Assembly: GCA_029204225.1 (NCBI GenBank)
Contig: CM055094.1
Span: forward strand, 68,997,055-69,061,054
Reading direction: 5' to 3'
Length of the DNA: 64,000 bases
From: Diphasiastrum complanatum
Lineage: Eukaryota > Streptophyta > Lycopodiopsida > Lycopodiales > Lycopodiaceae
In this document: one piece after another, positions 49,931-59,381 of the stretch
Numbering within the stretch: position 1 is the stretch's first letter
Layout of the letters: each line of letters opens with the position of its first letter
Made by a program: the position numbers and the translations under genes
Notes under the pieces: generated by a model
The model's input: only the letters and a program-made list of their open reading frames with translations
The model's database searches: none
Told to the model about the DNA's origin: nothing

Positions 49931-50366
49931 TGTCGTAAATCAGTGGTCGGGAGCGCAGCGGAGGCTCGGTTGTTTAGAGCGTAGGCTTGTAGGAACGGAA
50001 ACGCAATACTTAGCAGTAGAAATATTCAAATAGAAGAATTCATTACGCAAATGAACGATGCAGTAGTGAGACAAAAATTGCACTATGATAAAAATCAACC
50101 GTGAGTACAATGGCATGAAGTAATAACTTCAACTTGCTAAGCGTTATAACGCTGGCTACAGATAACTTTGATTGAAAGAAAGAAATTTTACAAAGAATTT
50201 TTGTTCTCTTTCTTAACGCTTACATAGTTTGATTCAGTTAATATAGAGATTCACAAGAGAGAGAATATCTTACAAGCCTTTAATGCTATTTATGTCAGTC
50301 TTTGCATATGTACAAAAGTTGGTAACCGTCAACCACCTTTGAGATATTTGTTTGTCCAGTTGTTTT
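49931..50366 (-). repeat. copia LTR (5' side), inverted relative of 55,211-55,619
   Basis: Starts TGTCGTAAATCAGTGGTCGG and ends TTTGTCCAGTTGTTT on the + strand; the reverse complement matches 55,211-55,619 throughout, including CCAGCGTTATAACGCT. Confidence 0.85.
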
Positions 50367-50425
50367 AGGGTTACTCATTCATTGGCGAAGTCGATCAGAA
50401 AAAGATGAAGAAGGCGTAAGTGCCT

Positions 50426-50923
50426 ACGTGCGCTCGAGAGAGATATTGGAAGCTAGAGTATCGGATCCAAGCGCAAGAACAATGAGCAGGAAAGAAAAGG
50501 GATACGAAACACGCTTGAATGCGATACCAGAGGATGCAGTATCGGATCCAGGCGCATAATAGTCAATAAGACGTAATGAGAGGAAGCGGCGCGCTTGAAA
50601 TCGATATCCGACAAAGCAATCGTAAGTTTGCGTAAAAATTCGAGTAGAAAGACCTATTTATATAAAAAATTTTGCACGCGTGGAGGAGTGACGAAGGAAC
50701 ACGTGTCGACATGTGATTGGCCAAAATGAATGTGCCGTACCTTGAATGATTGATCTGACATCTGTCACACGCGAGAATGACACACGTCGATAAGGGATTC
50801 ATGCACGTGTCTCAGCCCACGTGTCCCCATAATTGGGTCATTATTATCAGTACAGACATTCCACGTCGTCTAGTCATCTGACGACACATGTCTCGGTCGT
50901 CTTTTCACACGTGCAAAAATTTG
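50426..50923 (+). repeat. promoter-like direct repeat, copy 1
   Basis: From ACGTGCGCTCGA to CACGTGCAAAAATTT, matching 51,052-51,448. Shared words include CGGCGCGCTTGAAATCGATA and GGAACACGTGTCGAC. About 100 extra bases (near 50,730-50,850) with more CACGTGT boxes are unique to this copy. It has no TATA box at the end, unlike copy 2. Confidence 0.85.
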
Positions 50924-50928
50924 TAAAA

Positions 50929-51030
50929 ATTCATTAAAAAAAGAAAGCAAACTGGATTCATAATTAGACATTTTAAACAAAAATAACAGAACTGAAGTTT
51001 CAAATATCGCTCTCAGGCACAAACTCCAGG
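50929..51030 (-). pseudogene. gene 1 leader and first codons, truncated inverted copy
   Basis: The reverse complement matches 46,837-46,945. It has an ATG (50,971-50,969) and reads MSNYESSLLSFF in the minus direction, then stops matching where repeat copy 1 begins. It is head-to-head with gene 2. Confidence 0.6.
51004..51020 (+). promoter_or_regulatory. shared leader motif ATATCGCTCTCAGGCAC
   Basis: One change from the gene 1 copy (46,849-46,865, inverted). Lies in the leader of the truncated gene 1 copy. Confidence 0.5.
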
Positions 51031-51051
51031 TCCAACAAGCACGTCAAATCA

Positions 51052-51448
51052 ACGTGCGCTCGACAGACTTATTTGAAGTTGGAGTATCGGATTCGAACGC
51101 AAGGACAACAAGCAGAAAAGAAAAGGGTTGCGAGACACTCTTGAATGCGATATCGGACGATGCAGTATTGGATCCAGGCGCATAATAGCCAACGAGATGT
51201 AATGAAAGCAAGCGGCGCGCTTGAAATCGATATCCGACAAAGCAATCATGAATTTTCGTGAAAATTCAAGCCCAAAAAGACATATTTATAAAAAAAAAAT
51301 TGCACGTGTGGAGGAGTGGCGAAGGAACACGTGTCGACTTGTGATTGGCCAAATTAAATGTGCCATACATTGTCAGTACGGACATTCCACGTGGTCTAAT
51401 CATCTGACGACACGTGTCTCAGCCATCTTTTCACACGTGCAAAAATTT
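51052..51448 (+). repeat. promoter-like direct repeat, copy 2, upstream of gene 2
   Basis: Matches 50,426-50,923 but lacks about 100 bases. It contains several ACGTG boxes and ends three bases before a TATA box, so it is the likely promoter of gene 2. Confidence 0.85.
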
Positions 51449-51450
51449 CG

Positions 51451-51460
51451 TATATATAAG
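51451..51460 (+). promoter_or_regulatory. TATA box of gene 2
   Basis: TATATATAAG, about 310 bases before the ATG at 51,769. The leader between them is pyrimidine-rich. Confidence 0.6.
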
Positions 51461-51510
51461 TCCTCAGAATTTTCATTTTTTTTTTGCAAAATTTTCGCTT
51501 TTAGCTCCCG

Positions 51511-51527
51511 ATATCGCTCTCAAGCGC
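51511..51527 (+). promoter_or_regulatory. shared leader motif ATATCGCTCTCAAGCGC (gene 2)
   Basis: In the presumed 5' UTR of gene 2, about 50 bases after the TATA box; differs by one base from the inverted copy before gene 1. Confidence 0.55.
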
Positions 51528-51768
51528 GCTCTTTTATCTTTCAGGCTTCCGCCCTCTCACAGTGCGCTCGACTCCGATACCACCTGATGTGCAATATTGC
51601 TTTCGAACGTGCATCTTTTTTATTGCAAATAATCTCTATAAATCTTGCACTCAAAACCGATATTCAGTGCTGGTATCGATCTCGAGTGCCCTTTCATCGC
51701 AAATTTTTTTGCTTTGATCTACTTTTGTTTTGTTCAAACTTCTTTTTGTTAATTTTCTTCTTCCGAGA

Positions 51769-53812
51769 ATGATGGCCAGCCGTAGGCGTGGCAAGAAGCA
51801 GATTTGGTTGAGGGATATCAGAAAACTCCAAAGATCAACTGAATTGTTGATCCCTAGAGCTCCTTTCGATCGATCTATACGGCATGTCACTCTGTCACTT
51901 GGGTTGGATATTCGTTTTGTCGTGACAGCCATGCAGGCCTTGCAGGGTGCTGTAGAAGATTTTTTGTCCAGTTTTTTGAGGATTCATGTCTTTTGGCAGT
52001 GCATGGTAAGCGTGTCACCATCATGCCAAAGGATTTCGTCATTCTCAAAAGGCTTCGGGACAGATATCCTGGTCTGCATGTTGATATTGCCAACACCTCC
52101 AGAGACCTACCTCTAGATAGAATCGATTTGCCTACTACTTCTAGGAGGAAGAGAAAGTAGCTTGCCCCCAAGAAGGCTGGATCTTGAAGGCCAGCTGCTT
52201 CTCTTCCTTCTAGAGTTATCCTGACCAAGAGACCCCGTGTCTTCCTGAGCTCTGAGTCAGATTCTGGAGAATCTGACTCAGATCGAGAATCTTCACCCCT
52301 TCCTCCTCATGTTATTCGTCCAGCTCCTCAGCAGGTTTCATCACCAAAAGTGTTGATTACCCAAGATGAGCTAGAAAAAATAACAGAGAAATCTGTAAAT
52401 ATTGTTTTCACTTTTGTTTCTACTCTTGTACATAGTCTTTTTGTGAGAATTCCATACGATCCACCCCAGGTTTTTTTTTTTTTATTCTGACCATTATAAT
52501 CAATACGAGACCTACCTAGCTAACAAAATTGATCTTCTCGACAACTTTTTTGATTTTTTTCTTCCAGATACACGTAGAAGCTTTAGATTAGGTCCCAAAT
52601 TTTGTGCCGAGCTAAAAGATAAGACCTCAAAAATTTCAGATGCAATAGTGGAGGCCAGAGTTTTTTTTTAACAGAATAGTATTAGTTTCGATTCTCATGG
52701 TACAATTTTTGTAGTTAGTCCATTTTTCATGGGAGCAGTAAAGGCGAAAGAAGCCAATTTTGAGAAGGCTGTCTATTTTATCGAGTGCAATCCTATGGCA
52801 AAATTTTATCTGATTCCATATGAAAATAAGTAAGGATTGCTCTTTTGTTTTTGTTGCTTTCATCTGGATTGTTGCATGCCTCATTGCTTTAATAAGAACG
52901 AAATTTTTTCATAAATATGAATTTAACGATATTTGTATCTTGGTTTTTGCAGTCAGCATTGGAACCTAAACATTCTTTTTGTAAAGATAAATAAAGAGGG
53001 AGTATCAAATTTTCTATGTGTAAAATTAAACTCTGCTGCAAATACACATAGAGAATTTGATTCTCTACTTCATGATGACGTTCAGAAAATACCGACAACG
53101 GCAACTTCAATTGGAGATATAACCATTAAATCTCTCAAGGTATATTCAATTTATCTCTGATATGCATGTATTCCTTTTTTAATTCAAATGTATCGTCATA
53201 GCATAAATAAAATTTCTATCATAATATTACTAATTTTTGTTCTATATATGCAGTGTGTACAGCAAAATGACGCTTTTAGTTGTGCATGGTTCGTCCTGTA
53301 CAATACGAAGCTAGTTTTTGAATGGTATAATTTACAAACGGATGTAGATATTGAAAAGGTAATATTCTATTCATTTGTAGTTCATTCCATTCTGATTCAT
53401 ATTTTATTACTATCATTGTTTGTAATTTGCTGATTCTCGTGTTTTGTGATGACAATTCACTCTTGGGCCATATATTCCTAATTATGTATATAGATTTCGG
53501 CAAGAGTTGATCAGAACCTTTGCCCAGTACGGTGTAAGCGTTGCACCTGCAATCGAGGGCCCTCAAAAAGAAGCTGCTCTTGCCTTAACAGTCTTTCAGG
53601 TTGTTCATGATGCAGATCTTATTTTATATGATCAAATAGGAATGAAAGTCCTTCCTAATACAGAGGAAGACAATTTTGTAGCAGATATTCCTCTTGCCTT
53701 AAAAGGCATTGAAATCCTTCCCGAAACAGAGGAAGGCGAGATTATAGAAGGAGCTGTTGCTTTATCAGTTCCTAATATTGATATAGAAAATATAGAAAAA
53801 TTGATTGAATAG
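51769..53812 (+). pseudogene. gene 2: tailless histone-H3-fold protein joined to a Ulp1-like C48 peptidase
   Basis: The N-terminal part aligns with the histone H3 core: WLRDIRKLQRSTELLIPRAP, LDIRFVVTAMQALQGAVEDF and, after a one-base loss in a T-run near 51,961, FFEDSCLLAVHGKRVTIMPK. The H3 tail is absent (MMASRRRGKKQ is all that precedes) and a basic C-terminal extension follows. TAG at 52,158-52,160 and a TGA soon after interrupt a frame that continues through a basic and an acidic linker. Downstream exons (to 52,829; 52,953-53,139; 53,254-53,358; about 53,494-53,812) have GT-AG introns and encode a C48 (Ulp1) peptidase: NQHWNLNILFV (His), REFDSLL (Asp), VQQNDAFSCAWFVL (Gln, Cys). Such enzymes cleave SUMO-like proteins. 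The last junction needs one base to stay in frame. One gene or two neighbours is uncertain. Confidence 0.7.
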
Positions 53813-54007
53813 AGATTTATTTGTAAATAGAGAGAGATAAAAAAAGAAGGATACAATCATTTTACTTGTAAACAACCCGTTTATGGGTTTTTTTTATTGA
53901 TATCACAATAGATTCTTACAATCAGCTTGTGTCCATAGTCTAATAATGGAATGCAATTTTTCTATAATGATAAAAAGACATTGGCATGTATTTGTTGATA
54001 GTGAATC

Positions 54008-54780
54008 TCAATGTTCTTCCATAAGTTGGATTGTTTCGCCAATATCTCTACATTTGATCTCGAGCTCATGTCTTTTACGTACCTGCATAAAACTAATACA
54101 AAGTTAGTTAGAATTAGTACAGAGTTTGTATAAAGTTTTAATTGAAACTATTCATAAAAGATCGAGGGTTTACAGTTACTTACAAGTTTACCATTGAAAA
54201 TGAATCTGAAGTCTGAAAGTACATCATCTTGTAGGAGCAATAGTTCCCGCCGGATGTAGTTTAGACTCCAATATTCTTCCACCTCAACACATGTCAAAAC
54301 GACATCATTGTATATAATTTCAATATTTTTTCGTTTTGAATGTCCATTGGCTTCCAAGTCTTGATCAAGTGGCACTCATTTACCTTTATTTTTTTTCCTC
54401 TTTGATAATGGAAGCATAAGCTCAACATTTGTTTTTCAATTTGATACCGGAAGCACATGGAAGACATTTTAATTATGCATTCTATTTTTCCATTTGATCT
54501 TTTGTCCCAGCCTTCATCCATAAGTTCAGATAATAAACTATCTGATAAATTTTGCATACAAACATCGTTGGGGTTTTGTGTACACTGACACTTGAAAAGA
54601 AATCCACAAATATATTCAAGGAAATAAACCAATTCAATCTGACTATTTTTGATCCCGTGGTCATTTTTAATGAATTTTTTACATCATTATATATCTTGCA
54701 ACGAAATGATTTTGAAACTGTAGCATCTGGTGCAATCCATTCATCACTTTCAACTCACGGATTGAATAACCAGTCAATTT
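54008..54780 (-). pseudogene. gene 3: unknown spliced protein with weak ubiquitin-like C-terminus
   Basis: Reading leftwards: DEWIAPDATVSKSFRCKIYN, then after a frame change FLEYICGFLFKCQC and LLSELMDEGWDKRSNGKIEC. A further frame has IEIIYNDVVLTCVEVEEYWS and FRFIFNGKL up to a donor (GTAAGT, exon end 54,184). The acceptor before 54,082 joins in phase to VRKRHELEIKCRDIGETIQL and a stop at 54,010-54,008. The end of the protein has the strand-helix-strand spacing and FxFNGK word of a ubiquitin-like fold, but similarity is weak. Its 5' end is cut at about 54,780 by copia sequence. It is convergent with gene 2, about 195 bases apart. Confidence 0.45.
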
Positions 54781-54781
54781 A

Positions 54782-55210
54782 GATCAAGAGATTCAACTGC
54801 AGAATCTCGATGCTAACTCAGAAGGTGAGTCAGAATGTCAACAAGTCAACCCACATCAGAGGACCGAAGTAATAAGTCCAGACAGCCTCCATCCAGGTTT
54901 ATGGATGATCCGACCTGCTACTTCGTGCAGGAACCAAATACAGTAGCTGAGGCGATGTCTACTCCTGATGTTGACCAGTGAAAAGCAGCAATGGACACTG
55001 AATTTGATTCTCTTATGGAGAATCAAACATGGACACTCATTGAGCTACCAAAAGATCGAAAACCAATTTCATGCAAATGGATATTCAAGGCGAAGTACGA
55101 CGTTGAAGGAAGGCTAAATCTTTACAAGGCCAGGCTAGTCGCCAAAGGCTTTTCCCAGATTCCAGATCTAGATTATACAGAAACCTTCAGTCCAGTTACG
55201 CCTCGCCAAT
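54782..55210 (+). pseudogene. copia reverse transcriptase N-terminal fragment
   Basis: A linker (NSEGESECQQVNPHQ in one frame) leads to the RT start: MDTEFDSLMENQTWTLIELP, CKWIFKAKYDVEGRLNLYKA, LVAKGFSQIPDLDYTETFSP. The rest of RT and all of RNase H are missing; the LTR begins immediately. An in-frame TGA stands at about 54,979. Confidence 0.8.
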
Positions 55211-55619
55211 AAACAGCTGGACAAACAAATATTACAAAGGCGGTTGACAGTTACCAACTTTTGTACATATACAAACATATTCTCTCTCTTGTAAATCTCT
55301 ATATTAGCTGAATCAAGCTATGTAAGCGTTAAGAAAGAGAACAAAATTCTTTGTAAAATTTCTCTCTTTCAATCAGAGTTATCTGTAGCCAGCGTTATAA
55401 CGCTCAGCAAGCTGACGTTATTACTTCAAGCCATTGTACTCACGGTTGATTTTTATCAGAGTGCAATTTTTGTCTCACTACTACGTCGTTCATTTGCATA
55501 AACTGTATGAATTCTTCTACTTGAATATTTCTGCTGCTAACTGTTGCGTTTCCGTTCCTACAAGCCTACACTCTAAACAACCAAGCCTCTGCTGCGCTCC
55601 CGACCACTGTTTTACGACA
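55211..55619 (+). repeat. copia LTR (3' side)
   Basis: From AAACAGCTGGACAAACAAAT to GACCACTGTTTTACGACA, the inverse of 49,931-50,366. It directly follows the truncated RT, so this copy has a large internal deletion. Confidence 0.85.
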
Positions 55620-56215
55620 CCTCAGATACTGATCTTATCTTGAGACATTGATCTTCAAGCCCTCAAGCATTGATCATGATCTTCAAGCCTTCAATCGCCC
55701 TCAATCGCTACAAAGATGCTCCAACCTCCAAAAAATAGAGTGACAGAGAAGGCGCTGGATCGCGCGAATTTGAGAAACCAAATAGACGTCGGAATCTGAC
55801 AACTTTAAAACACGTCGGATTCTGACGTTCGTGCCCATTCAAGCCCAGACTACAGGTCGCAGATGCTGTGGATAGGCTTTTGGATTGCTGACGTGGACGT
55901 CGGATTTCAACATATGTCGGATTTCGACGTCCATGTCGGATTACACGTATTTTTTTTTTTGAAAAAACATGCAAGGCCATATCCACGTCTGAATGTCGAA
56001 ATCCGACATGTCGGATTCTGACGGGCCTTTCAAAAAGTGAATAAACTATGGCAGAAGGAGGGCGTTGGATTGCAATCCAACAGTCTCTGAGATAGCTATG
56101 CATGCTCACCACTTTGTTCAAAGACAGATATATGCTGAAAAATGTTATGGAATACCCTCTTGGTAAAGCCTTGAGGATGTTGCTATCCTATCACAATGGT
56201 TATGTGGTAGATATG
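55620..56215. other. non-coding, with repeated GTCGGATT...GACGT words
   Basis: Between about 55,785 and 56,025, GTCGGATTTCGACGT and close variants occur at least six times, partly inverted. No gene seen. Confidence 0.5.
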
Positions 56216-56470
56216 CACTAAATGTACACACTGATAGTGCGCTGACAGCGCGCTACTACTGCATGCAATCACATCATTTTTACGTGGCAAACATACACTG
56301 AAACCACATACTGATAGTGCGCTGGCAGCGCGCTAGTACTACTTGTAACCTCACACTTTTCATGTGGCTTGAGTAGCAGAGTTTATGTAGCAAATATGTG
56401 ATGAAATCACATGCTGAGAAGGCGCCAACAGCGCGCTGTTGCTCTATGCAACCCACCGCATTTGTAGCTT
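56216..56470. repeat. degenerate tandem repeat with GCGCGCT core, three units
   Basis: Cores GATAGTGCGCTGACAGCGCG (56,232), GATAGTGCGCTGGCAGCGCG (56,312) and GAAGGCGCCAACAGCGCGCT (56,418), each followed by a tract ending near GTGGC or GTAGC. Spacing is irregular. Confidence 0.6.
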
Positions 56471-58390
56471 GATTGGTATGCATTTGGGATAGCGAACAAA
56501 CTTGCTGAGCATCGGTTACCTTACCTGAGCGATAGAACCTCTGTTTACATAGTTATGTGGCACTTTAGAGGTCAACAATGACCACACTATTGTTTTTGCA
56601 TATACCTACCCTTTCAATGAATGAATGGATACATAGTTGGCTGCCAGCGAGCTACCATATTGTGTATAGTTGCTACATGAGGCATGATTTATGGTAAACG
56701 ATATGCAATGGTAAGCAAATGCAATATGTCTCTTGCTTTATACAGAGTCTCCTACTACGAAATTGCATCCGATTCCATTACTGGATTCTAAAAATCATCT
56801 TCGGCAACAGTTATTCCAATCTCTTTTTACTTAAAACATAAGCAGAGTATTCGTTGTATAATGTAAACGTTGTACGATTGGCAATGCTTTTTATCCTGTT
56901 ACTGTTGTGGCAAAAACTAGACTCGAGAAACTTCTATTACTAGTCTCTGAAAGAAATATTGTTTGTAAGCAAATATGGCTTCTTCACAAGATTCTCATGC
57001 AACATCTATTCAGGTAAGCTTTGCAGTAATTTGCTTCATGTATTAGTTTACAAAAAGGTAATGGTGTATATAATTGGAAACAATTATGTTTACGAATGGT
57101 TATAAAAAATGGTGGTGACTTGCACCTATAACAAGAATAGTTCAGATTATCTATGTCTCTCATTTAGCAATGATATTTCTAAGTATAATAATACAAGTAT
57201 CGATAACATCCTAACACAAATGCTAGGGTAAAGTACTTGGCTAACACACGCACTAGTAATAATATAATAAAAATATTCAAAATTTTAAGATTTTATGAAA
57301 CTGGGAGATAGCTGGCGTACTCTTGGAAAGCATGGATATGCTCAAGAGTTTAAAAAATGGTACTATGCCCATTATGGGTTCAGATATTGGTATGGCATGG
57401 ATTTGCTCCATATCTAAGTGCCGTTCCATGCTATCTCTCATTTGCAAATTGCAACTTTTATAATGCAGTTGTTTTTCGAATACATTAGTGTTTTTATTAT
57501 AAATGGATAAAGACTAGTACCATAAGACTGATCAGAATGGCAGAATGCCCCGATACGGTGATAATATGGGAAAGTCTATCGCTAATAATTATGTGTTACA
57601 TAGGGAAGATTGGACTACATTTTATTATCAAATATTTTAAGCTGTTAAGCTACTAAACTTATTTTGGACATGGATAACAACTGACATTCTTGTGTGGTTT
57701 TGTGTGGTGCGATGGTGGCAGGTACCAGCTGGATGTCTTGAAATTTGTTTAGCTATATGGTGCTTTCTTTCTTCGAAGTATTGTATGCTTTCAGCTATGT
57801 TTTACCTTGTTGGGTTATGAATAAAGGTTTTAAAAGGTTTGGTCTTGCTTTGGCAAGAGGAGCTATGTTTCGTTAATCTCTCTCTCTCATGACAATAAGA
57901 GGACATACATCTGACCTGTGACTCTCCATGATCCGAATCCTCTGTATTGAAAATGTATTTTAATAATTTTGTAATCTTTCACAATATCCCAAGAAACTAG
58001 TATGCCCATTACATATCCATATGACTAATTGAGTTATTGAGGAGAAGACATGATGTTGTAGGGTATTAGGATCTTTAGGACACAAAGACCCATTTGTCCA
58101 CAGATCCAGATTCTTTTTTTCTTCAGTCCAATAACATAAAAGGTCTTCAACATATATGGTTGATCCTTTGACTCCTCTTTTTTGTAAAGGTGCCAAGTCA
58201 GAGGGAATGTCCAAATGAAGATGATACAAAGTCGTCATTTTTAAAAGTACAAAACCAGTCACAAGCTTCAGAGTATTCAAAACAGAAATACTAAAAAAAT
58301 ATTTGAGTTCAATATATTCTTACCTAATGCAAAATATCCAATTTTGATGAATGCTTCTATAATGGTGATCCCCTCCATATTTAAATATGG
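56471..58390. other. AT-rich intergenic DNA, no gene seen
   Basis: No conserved coding motif on either strand. A minus frame at 57,960-58,280 has no recognisable family and ordinary AT-rich composition. Confidence 0.4.
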
Positions 58391-58505
58391 AGATGGCGCT
58401 CATATTTTGATTTCAATGTCAAGATGGTACTCATATCTTGTTTTCAATGTCTAGATGGCGCTCATATTTTGTTTTCAATGTGAAAATGGCTCTCATATTG
58501 ATTGC
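58391..58505 (+). repeat. 31-bp minisatellite, about 3.5 units
   Basis: Repeats of GATGGCGCTCATATTTTG plus TTTTCAATGTC with few changes. Confidence 0.8.
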
Positions 58506-58943
58506 AAAAATCAAGAGAGAATATACAATCTAAATCATATTTGTTAAACTGTGGCTAGATAGAATGTAACCATGACTATAGTTGATTTACTTAACCATAA
58601 CTGTAGACGAGTTGGTTATACCATTGAGAGTGGTGTACGCTTTGGGAGTGGCGTGGCCAAGCAAATAAACAATATTGTTTTTCTTAATTAGACTTTTTTT
58701 CTCATCCTATGTGGCATTCCTTATAGGGTATTTTTCTAGTTTGAAACTCCTCTAATGATTTTGGTTCCTTGTCAAGTTCTAAGCCATACACACAGTAGGC
58801 TGAAGCCTCTTGAACCTAAAAGTACTAGAATAATAACTAGGGACAAGAATAGAGGCCTAAGATCTCATTGAGATTGATTCTAGCTTCAAAATTAAAAAAT
58901 TTGCACTTTGAAACTTATTATTTGTGATCAGAATGAGTAATTG

Positions 58944-59142
58944 CTTGTGGACAATAATCCACAAGAAGACCTATTATCCATCTTAGATCTACAGATTAGT
59001 ACTTCATAACATTAGGTATAGACCTAACCATATCTTCCAATTCTTGTGGACAATAATCCACAAAAAGACCTATTATCCATCTTAGATCTACAGATTAGGG
59101 CTCCATAACATTAGGTATAGACCTAACCATATCTTCCAATTC
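58944..59142 (+). repeat. 99-bp tandem duplication with a palindrome
   Basis: Two copies start at 58,944 and 59,043 (TTGTGGACAATAATCCACAA); the first 18 bases form a TGTGGA/TCCACA hairpin. Copies differ at a few bases. Confidence 0.9.
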
Positions 59143-59381
59143 CTTATCCAAACATGCTTATCCATTTGGTAGGTGGAGTTTGGTGACTCATGTGCTTGGT
59201 GGCAAATCTCACCAATCACACCCAGATTAACAACTATATTATAGGAAGTCGTACACTTCGTCAACCCCTATTTTTGTAGGTGGCCTTCATTTTTCTTAGT
59301 ACTCCATTTGGCCTCTTCTTGATTTTTCTAAAGTGTGTGTGGGGTGGCCCATTCATTGGGTTTTTGGCTTGTTGAGTTATT

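Noticed and set aside
51769-52160. Calling the H3-like frame CENH3
   Set aside because: EDFL-type residues recall CENH3, but loop 1 lacks the extra residues usual there and the N-terminal tail is absent; only an H3-fold call is supported.
57960-58280. Minus-strand frame of 106 codons
   Set aside because: No recognisable domain and no neighbouring signals.
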